Source: Gemmataceae bacterium (lineage in GTDB: Bacteria; Planctomycetota; Planctomycetia; Gemmatales; Gemmataceae). From it: a stretch of DNA of 10,470 bases. The DNA is taken from assembly GCA_017853285.1 (NCBI GenBank), contig JAFMJU010000096.1, forward strand, positions 1-10,470, in the 5' to 3' direction. The position numbers and the translations under genes were made by a program. Under the pieces are notes generated by a model that worked only from the letters and a program-made list of their open reading frames with translations, ran no database searches and was not told where the DNA came from. The first letter of the stretch is position 1. Each line of letters opens with the position of its first letter. This document shows positions 5,372-10,470 of this stretch, one piece after another.

Positions 5372-7918
5372 ATGAAGCGTGTGTTGTTTGCCCTGTTTGT
5401 TTTTTCCGTTGGCCTGAACCAGCACACGCATGCGCAGGATGAACGAAAGGCGCGGTTGCCTGACCCCCAGAAACTTCTGGAAGGCGAGAAGTTTTGGGAA
5501 AACCGGGACTTCGCCTGGTACCGGCAGAACATCCCGTTTTTTGAATGCCCGGACAGCGACATTCAGACCACCTGGTACTACCGCTGGGAGTTACTGACCC
5601 GGCATCTCACCTATGGGTCGCCCACCTCCGGGTATTCGTTCACCGAGTTCATCGACCGGCCGTTCTGGTCGGGTGCGTACGGGGCGATCAGTTGCCCGGC
5701 GGGGCATCAGTTGCAGGAAGCGCGATGGCTGAAGGACAGACGGTTCGCCTGGGACTACGCCCGGTACTGGCACAAGACGCCGGGAGCCCAACCGCGCAAC
5801 TATTCCACCTGGCTGGCGGATGCCACCTGGGGTGTGCACCAGGTGCATCCGAACGAACCGGAGTTGCTGAAACTGTTACCTGATCTGGAACGGAATCACC
5901 TGGGTTGGCGGAAGCGCCACTTTGACGAATCGGCTGGCCTGTACTGGCAGACCGGGCATGACGACGGCATGGAGTTCAACATCAACAGCCGGCAGACGCT
6001 GGACATTTTGCGCGGGGCCCCCAGCTATCGGCCAACCTTGAGCGTGTACCTGTGGGCCGACGCGCTGGCCATCGCCAAGGTGGCCGATCTGGCGGGAGAC
6101 AGCGAGAAAGCGAAGGCGTTGCGGAACGAGGCGGCCGGTGTGAAAGACAACCTGCAAAAGAAGTTGTGGGATCCACGGCGGCAGTTTTTCTTCCCGATGC
6201 TGAAAAACGACGAGGTGGACAAGGACGGCGTGAAGATGAAGGCCGGCAGCCTGACCTACCAGACCGGCAAACACGCCGGTAGCGACCTGGGTCGCGAATT
6301 GATCGGTTATGTGCCTTGGCAGTTCGGGCTGCCCGACCAAGGCAAGGGCTATGAAAAAGCCTGGGCCAAGCTGATGGATCCGAATGGATTTTGGGCCACA
6401 TACGGCCCCACCACCGTGGAGCGCAGGGACCCGATGTTCCTGTTGCAGAAATGGTGCTGTTGGTGGAGCGGGCAATCTTGGCCGTATGCCACGGCGCAAA
6501 CCCTGCAGGCGATGGCCAACCTGCTGATCGACTACAAGCAGGATGTGGTGAACCGGGATGATTATGTGAAGCTGCTGACCACCTTCGCCAAGACCCACCG
6601 CAAGAATGGCAAACCGTACCTGGCCGAGGCGGCCAACCCTGACACGGGTTCTTTCGAGGGGCATGACGGGTACAACCACAGCGAGCACTATTTCCATTCC
6701 TGTTTCTGTGACCTGGTGGTGACAGGCCTGGCGGGCCTTCGCCCGGGCGACAAGGACATGCTGGTGGTTGATCCGCTGGCGCCGGCGGCTTGGGATTATT
6801 TCGCGCTGACCGAATTGCCTTACCGCAACCACCGGTTGGACCTGGTGTGGGACAAAACCGGCGGACGATACGGCCTGGGCAATGGCCTGCACCTGCTTGC
6901 GGGGGGCAAAGTGGTGGCCAGCCGGAAGGACATGGGCAGGCTGGAAGTGAAGCTGCCGGAATCACCGATGATCAAGCGCGCGGCGGACCCGGTGAACTTT
7001 GCGGTGAACAATGACGGCAACTACTACCCGCGGGTGAGTGTCTCCTCGACCGGTGAAGGCAGCGTGGGCGTGCTGACAGACGGGAACGCCTGGTATGACC
7101 GAACGCCCCCCAACCGCTGGGTGGCGGCCGCCGGGAAGGAAGCGGATGTGATTGTTGTCAACCTGGGGGTGGCCCGACGGATTTCCGAAGTGGCGCTGCA
7201 TGTTCTGGAAGACACGGATTTGGGCATTGTGGCCCCGGACAAGATCACCTTGGAAGTTTGGGATGGAACCAACTGGAAAGCGCTGGATGGGCGGGAGCGG
7301 CATCCCCAGGCACCAGCAGGCCGGAGGGCAAACCGGATCTATTTGGATCCGACGCCCATCACACGGGCCCGGATCACGCTATCGCACCCGCAAGGGAAAC
7401 GGTGCGGGCTGACGGAGTTGGAATTGTGGGGCCAGTTGGACGGCCCGTACACGCCGGCCCCGCCTCCCGCTGGCAACCTGGCTTACAACCCAACTGGCAA
7501 AGGGTTCCCCAAAGTGAGCGCCAGCCACACCTCACGCTACGACAAGGTGGAAAGAGCCAACGATGGGGTGGTGGTTTTTGGAGTACAGCCCAACAATCGC
7601 TGGACCAGTTACGAATCGAAGAATGCCACCGACTGGCTGGAGGTGGACCTGGGCCAGCCGAAAAAATTCAGCCGTGTGGAACTGGCCCTTTACGATGACA
7701 GGGGCGGCGTGCAGGCTCCGGAAAAATATTCGCTGGAAGTATGGGACGGGTCGGCCTGGCAGCCGGTGAAGGAAGAGCGGCGGGACCCGGCCAAGCCTAC
7801 AGGCGGCCAGTTCAACAGCATCCGTTTCGCGCCCGTTGAGGCCTCGAAAGTGCGGGTGATCTTCACCCACAAGGGGCAAGCCAGGAGCGGACTTTCCGAG
7901 ATTTTTGTTTGGGAATGA
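5372..7918 (+). CDS. Secreted MGH1-like (six-hairpin) glycoside hydrolase with two C-terminal F5/8 type C (discoidin) domains
   Basis: This 848-residue exported enzyme has three parts. Residues 1-21 (MKRVLFALFVFSVGLNQHTHA) are a signal peptide. Residues about 40-530 resemble the (alpha/alpha)6 catalytic domain of the mannosylglycerate-hydrolase-like/GH63-like glycosidases, with many Trp and Tyr residues (for example WCCWWSGQSWPYATAQ, 361-376). By analogy the general acid would be Asp198 in TGHDDGME (194-201), and the base Glu430 in FEGHDGYN or Glu438 in NHSEHYFHS. Two tandem discoidin-type beta-sandwich domains follow, at about 550-687 and 700-848. Both carry the core LEVWDG and end in 'GL-[TS]-E-[LI]' strands; such domains commonly bind carbohydrate. 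The substrate cannot be told from sequence. The gene diverges from the DUF1501 operon and appears to be transcribed alone. The fold is fairly sure; the catalytic residues are inferred. Confidence 0.82.
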   Translation: MKRVLFALFVFSVGLNQHTHAQDERKARLPDPQKLLEGEKFWENRDFAWYRQNIPFFECPDSDIQTTWYYRWELLTRHLTYGSPTSGYSFTEFIDRPFWSGAYGAISCPAGHQLQEARWLKDRRFAWDYARYWHKTPGAQPRNYSTWLADATWGVHQVHPNEPELLKLLPDLERNHLGWRKRHFDESAGLYWQTGHDDGMEFNINSRQTLDILRGAPSYRPTLSVYLWADALAIAKVADLAGDSEKAKALRNEAAGVKDNLQKKLWDPRRQFFFPMLKNDEVDKDGVKMKAGSLTYQTGKHAGSDLGRELIGYVPWQFGLPDQGKGYEKAWAKLMDPNGFWATYGPTTVERRDPMFLLQKWCCWWSGQSWPYATAQTLQAMANLLIDYKQDVVNRDDYVKLLTTFAKTHRKNGKPYLAEAANPDTGSFEGHDGYNHSEHYFHSCFCDLVVTGLAGLRPGDKDMLVVDPLAPAAWDYFALTELPYRNHRLDLVWDKTGGRYGLGNGLHLLAGGKVVASRKDMGRLEVKLPESPMIKRAADPVNFAVNNDGNYYPRVSVSSTGEGSVGVLTDGNAWYDRTPPNRWVAAAGKEADVIVVNLGVARRISEVALHVLEDTDLGIVAPDKITLEVWDGTNWKALDGRERHPQAPAGRRANRIYLDPTPITRARITLSHPQGKRCGLTELELWGQLDGPYTPAPPPAGNLAYNPTGKGFPKVSASHTSRYDKVERANDGVVVFGVQPNNRWTSYESKNATDWLEVDLGQPKKFSRVELALYDDRGGVQAPEKYSLEVWDGSAWQPVKEERRDPAKPTGGQFNSIRFAPVEASKVRVIFTHKGQARSGLSEIFVWE

Positions 7919-7936
7919 GGGGAGAAAATTCTCCCC
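7919..7936 (+). terminator. Hairpin directly after the glycosidase stop codon
   Basis: GGGGAGA (7919-7925) and TCTCCCC (7930-7936) pair perfectly around a four-base AAAT loop, starting on the base after the TGA. No run of T follows, so it is either a weak terminator or an mRNA-stabilising 3' hairpin. Confidence 0.45.
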
Positions 7937-8105
7937 CACTCCCTGTAACAAGTGATCCGACCCGGGCGGGGCTCAAAAGGCCCGGACCAGGTCTTTGCTT
8001 ATTGGGGCATTCCTGCGGGAAACTGCACTTGTCCTGATGGATGCGGAATTTTTACAACCTATGGCACTTTCAAAAAAGTTATCCGACATCAGGCGATTAT
8101 TACCC

Positions 8106-8852
8106 ATGAAAACCACCTTGGTCCGACTGGCAATGGCAGTGATGGTTTGCCATTTGGCGCTTCTTGGCGCCAGCGCCCAGGGCCCGTTTCGCGGGGCCAA
8201 TTCCCAGCGACCGGCGGGTTCTCCCTGGCCTTTGCAGAGGCCGGGACGGATCTATGTCACACCCTTCCATCTCGATCCCAAATTGGCCGCCCAGTTGGCC
8301 CAAGCCGAGGCAGCCAATCCGGTGGGGGCCGCCCGGAAAAACGCCGATTCACGCCCCCGAATCGCGGACGCTGTGACGGGCAACGACCGATCGGCTCCCG
8401 TGGGTGACAATATCGCCAAGCAGGTGGTCAAGGATTTGAACGATGCGCGGGTTCCCGCCGTCTTCTGGAATCAGCCCACTGCCCCGCCCCAGGATGGCTG
8501 GCGGCTCACCGGGCAGGTTGTGGGACTGGATGAAGGGCATAAGGCCGCCCAGAATGTGATCGGTTTTGGCGCGGGCAACAAGAAGGTGGCGGTGGATGTG
8601 GCCTTGGCCGATCCGAACACGGCGGGTGGACAGCCCTTCTTCCTGATCGACACTTCCGACAAGGGGCGGCATATGCCGGGCGCGGCGCCCCTGGCGGTGA
8701 TCCGCGGTTTCAACCCCATCTCTCTGGCGACGAAAATGGTTGTCTCTGAATCGGGCATGAAAGATATTTCGCAACAGAACAAGATCGCATCGGAGATCAG
8801 CAAAGAAATCGTGACCGCCATGAAGCAACATGGACAGATTCCAGGCAGATAG
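8106..8852 (+). CDS. DUF4410 family exported protein
   Basis: This 248-residue protein begins at the ATG at 8106, which opens a clear signal peptide (MKTTLVRLAMAVMVCHLALL, then GASAQ) with cleavage predicted near residues 24-25. An in-frame TTG at 7995 would bury that signal 37 residues inside, so the longer frame is rejected. The start has only a weak AGGCG ten bases upstream. The mature part fits DUF4410: a first strand 'GRIYVTPFHLDP' (47-58), the helix 'GDNIAKQVVKDLNDARVPAVF' split at about 100-120, 'GWRLTGQVVGLDEG' (131-144), and the hallmark 'VIGFGAGNKKVAVDVALADP' (151-170). A helix near the C-terminus (ISQQNKIASEISKEIVTAMK) completes the domain. The function of the family is unknown. 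The Cys in the signal region is not in a lipobox, so a soluble periplasmic protein is more likely than a lipoprotein. The gene stands alone between the glycosidase and a strong terminator. Confidence 0.8.
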   Translation: MKTTLVRLAMAVMVCHLALLGASAQGPFRGANSQRPAGSPWPLQRPGRIYVTPFHLDPKLAAQLAQAEAANPVGAARKNADSRPRIADAVTGNDRSAPVGDNIAKQVVKDLNDARVPAVFWNQPTAPPQDGWRLTGQVVGLDEGHKAAQNVIGFGAGNKKVAVDVALADPNTAGGQPFFLIDTSDKGRHMPGAAPLAVIRGFNPISLATKMVVSESGMKDISQQNKIASEISKEIVTAMKQHGQIPGR

Positions 8853-8871
8853 CCTTCAACAAGCCACCCCA

Positions 8872-8914
8872 TCCACAGAAAGACCCGCCGGAATCCGGCG
8901 GGTCTTTCTGTGGA
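8872..8914. terminator. Strong bidirectional terminator hairpin
   Basis: Two 20-base arms (8872-8891 and 8895-8914) are perfect reverse complements around a three-base AAT loop. The GC-rich core GACCCGCCGG/CCGGCGGGTC is flanked by AAA and TTT, so each strand reads a GC stem followed by TCTTTCTG. It lies 20 bases after the DUF4410 stop and 33 bases after the stop of the convergent aminotransferase-like gene, so it can serve both. Confidence 0.9.
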
Positions 8915-8946
8915 CAGTTGGCTATAAGGAATTCGGCCAAAGCCGG

Positions 8947-10200
8947 TCAGGCTTTCAACGCCTGCAACTCATCCCACAGACGGTGGATCTCATCAACCGT
9001 GTTGTAATGGACCGCGCCCACCCGCAAGAAGCCGCCCTTTGATTCGAGGCCCAAGGCCTCGGTGACCGGCAACGCATAGAAGTTGCCGGCGTAGGAGCAG
9101 ATGCCTTTTTCGGCCAATTTTCGCGAAGCGGTGGCGGGATCAACCGGGCCCCTCAGGGCGAAGGTGGCCACCCTGCGGGAAGGGTCGGGAACTTGAACAC
9201 CCGTCAGGGTCCATGCCTGCTGCGAACCCAGACGGTGGAGGAACACCTCCATCAGTTCGCGCTCATGATCGGCGATACGGTGGTAGGCAGCCACCAGTTT
9301 CTGCCTCAAGCTTTCGCCATTTCCCAAAGAGGCGAGGTACTCGATGGCGGCGGTCACCCCGGCGATGCCCTCATGATTTTGCGTGCCCGTCATCCAGCGA
9401 ACTGGGAGGAGATTGCAGGCCGGACGCACCTTGGCCGGTTGCAGGCGGTTGAGCACCTCCAGTTTTCCGGCCATCAGTCCCACATGGGGGCCGAAAAACT
9501 TGTAGGCGGAGCAGAAGAACAGGTCAACATCCCACTCATCGACCTTTGGCAACAGGTGGGGGGCGTAATGGGTGCCATCGACAATCACCAAGGCAGGGGA
9601 AGTGCGGGCGACGCGCACCAACTCGGGGACGGGGGTGAGGGAACCCAGCGCATTGCTAGCGGCGGTGAAGGCGATCAGCCTGGTTTTGGGGCCGATGGTG
9701 TCAGCCAGTTGCGCCGGGGACAGTGTCATGTTTTGCCGGTTGAAATCGAGCCTGCGAACGGTGGCTCCGGACCGCTGGGCCGCATGCACCCAGGGAGCCA
9801 CATTGGCATCGTGGTCTAGATTGGAGACAACCACCTCGTCGCCAGGTTTGAGCGTGGGGATGATGGCATCGGCGGCATGAAACGCAAGCGATGTCATGTT
9901 TTGGCCGAACACGACGCGGTCCGGGCTATCGACTCCCAGCAAAGCGGCTGCAGCCTGCCCGGCACGGGACATGATGGCGTCGACCGCCTGACTGGTGGCG
10001 AATGAAGCCCCGCGGTTGGCGTTGGCAAACAGGATGGCCTGGCTGATCGACTCGGCCACGGAGGCGGGCACCTGGGTTCCGCCGGGGCCATCGAGGTAGA
10101 CCCACGGCTTGCCGGTGGGACCGGATACCGAAAGTGCAGGAAATAGTTGGCGGATCGCCCCGAGTTCGAAGGAATCCGTTTTCGTTAAATCAACTGCCAT
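8947..10200 (-). CDS. Class V aminotransferase, cysteine-desulfurase-like (TIGR01976-type), probably without the catalytic Cys
   Basis: This 417-residue cytoplasmic PLP enzyme is of the NifS/SufS fold-type I group, closest by motifs to the 'cysteine desulfurase-like protein' subfamily TIGR01976. Landmarks are 'VYLDGPGGTQVP' (34-45), 'NLDHDANVAPW' (127-137) with the PLP-stacking His130, 'VIVDGTHYAPH' (205-215) with the cofactor-contacting Asp208, and 'FFCSAYKFFGPH' (228-239) with the PLP lysine Lys234. Near the C-terminus 'GICSYAGNFYALPV' (366-379) lines up with the SufS segment that normally reads G-x-x-x-R-x-G-H-H-C-A; Tyr375 then occupies the Cys position. Cys368 is seven residues earlier, so desulfurase activity is doubtful. 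The real reaction may be a related lyase or transaminase. No suf or isc genes lie nearby. The ATG is preceded by AAAGGG about ten bases upstream. Confidence 0.9.
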   Translation of the reverse strand: MAVDLTKTDSFELGAIRQLFPALSVSGPTGKPWVYLDGPGGTQVPASVAESISQAILFANANRGASFATSQAVDAIMSRAGQAAAALLGVDSPDRVVFGQNMTSLAFHAADAIIPTLKPGDEVVVSNLDHDANVAPWVHAAQRSGATVRRLDFNRQNMTLSPAQLADTIGPKTRLIAFTAASNALGSLTPVPELVRVARTSPALVIVDGTHYAPHLLPKVDEWDVDLFFCSAYKFFGPHVGLMAGKLEVLNRLQPAKVRPACNLLPVRWMTGTQNHEGIAGVTAAIEYLASLGNGESLRQKLVAAYHRIADHERELMEVFLHRLGSQQAWTLTGVQVPDPSRRVATFALRGPVDPATASRKLAEKGICSYAGNFYALPVTEALGLESKGGFLRVGAVHYNTVDEIHRLWDELQALKA

Positions 10201-10346
10201 GGGTACGGCACCCTTTCCAACTGATGTCTTCTAAAATTGGGAAATATCTTACCGGTATATGCACGGAAACTGGAAACCGCGCAACTGGGTAGGCATATTG
10301 CCCGGCTCCGCGGAAAGGCTTGTAAGCCTTGGGGCCAGTTCGGTGT
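10201..10346. other. Intergenic region upstream of the aminotransferase-like gene
   Basis: This 146-bp stretch must hold the promoter of the gene starting at 10200 and the 3' end of the gene to the right. It contains an AT-rich block around 10235-10265 with the palindrome TACCGGTA (10250-10257). On the minus strand TAAGAT (complement of 10247-10252) could be a -10 box, but its -35 partner is poor. A plus-strand frame starting here is a shadow of the minus-strand gene end. Confidence 0.4.
10315..10330 (-). terminator. Short hairpin, possible terminator of the right-edge gene
   Basis: AAGGCTT (10315-10321) and AAGCCTT (10324-10330) are exact reverse complements separated by two bases, which allows a six-base stem with a four-base loop. 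It starts 16 bases after the stop of the right-edge minus-strand gene. Only three T residues follow on that strand, so the call is weak. Confidence 0.35.
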
Positions 10347-10470
10347 TCAATTACCCGCAAGACCGACATCGGTCCAGGACCGGTCAGGCCAGGCGCGATC
10401 GGCCTGGACGACCTTGGCCAAGGAGGGTCTGCCCAGGGCCAGGTAGGCCCGCTCGAGGATGGGCGCGGCG
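10347..10470 (-). CDS. C-terminal 40 codons of an unrecognised protein (cut by window edge)
   Basis: Minus-strand reading from the window edge gives 40 residues, beginning AAPILERAYLALGRPSLAKV and ending WTDVGLAGN, then TGA at 10349-10347. Nearly all codons end in G or C, matching the strong third-position GC bias of the other genes here, which argues that it is truly coded. It has the look of a helical, polar protein end with no recognisable motif. It is too short for a family call and was missed by length-limited ORF searches. Confidence 0.6.
   Translation of the reverse strand, partial: AAPILERAYLALGRPSLAKVVQADRAWPDRSWTDVGLAGN

Noticed and set aside
5876..6965. Two long minus-strand open frames (327 and 338 codons) opposite the glycosidase gene
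   Set aside because: Both are shadows of a strongly supported gene; their compositions are biased (many Pro, Arg, Ser or Gln, His) and no family pattern is visible.
7962..7985. Inverted repeat CCGGGC/GCCCGG with a 12-base loop in the 7919-8105 intergenic region
   Set aside because: Six-base GC arms with a long loop and no T run are expected by chance in GC-rich DNA.
7995..8105. N-terminal extension of the DUF4410 gene from the in-frame TTG at 7995
   Set aside because: It would place a clear signal peptide 37 residues inside the protein; the ATG at 8106 is the better start.
10237..10446. A 69-codon plus-strand frame near the right edge
   Set aside because: It begins at a TTG without a ribosome site and overlaps the minus-strand gene end, whose codons have the expected high GC at third positions.

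Overview
The window most likely comes from a Planctomycetota chromosome, with the Gemmatales/Gemmata relatives as the best guess. The reasons are protein-family content (a TIGR03067-type small exported protein, a Tat-exported DUF1501 protein, a DUF4410 exported protein and a large exported MGH1-like glycosidase with discoidin modules), GC-rich coding sequence, weak or variable Shine-Dalgarno sites, and many exported hydrolases. The taxonomic call is inferred from gene content; no rRNA or other marker gene is present.

Layout. Positions 1-196 (-) hold the N-terminal part of a TIGR03067-like exported protein. It is separated by a 196-bp divergent intergenic region from an unrecognised 253-residue protein (393-1154, +). 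That gene meets the ethanolamine ammonia-lyase large subunit gene eutB (1151-2554, -) tail to tail, and their stop codons share one TTAA. Upstream of eutB on the minus strand, tightly packed, are an exported acetyl-xylan-esterase-like alpha/beta hydrolase (2558-3742) and a Tat-exported DUF1501 protein (3755-5182). Gaps of 12 and 3 bases mark these three as one transcription unit, DUF1501 -> esterase -> eutB. No eutC follows eutB. A 189-bp divergent region containing a perfect dyad separates this operon from a plus-strand gene for a secreted six-hairpin glycosidase with two C-terminal F5/8 type C (discoidin) domains (5372-7918). Next comes a DUF4410 exported protein (8106-8852, +), a very strong 20-bp-stem bidirectional terminator (8872-8914), and a convergent class V aminotransferase/cysteine-desulfurase-like gene (8947-10200, -). 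The right edge holds the last 40 codons of another minus-strand gene (10347-10470).

How the genes may work together. The centre of the window (3755-7918) looks like a small divergent polysaccharide or organic-matter processing locus: an exported glycosidase with carbohydrate-binding-like modules on one side, and an exported esterase with a DUF1501 protein on the other. The eutB gene at the end of that operon is unexpected, because its product is a cytoplasmic coenzyme-B12 enzyme that normally needs EutC. Its active-site residues look intact. I see no CRISPR array, tRNA, rRNA, insertion sequence, prophage or defence system. The most unusual points are the operon combination, the orphan eutB, the unrecognised 253-residue protein, and a desulfurase-like enzyme with Tyr where the catalytic Cys should be.
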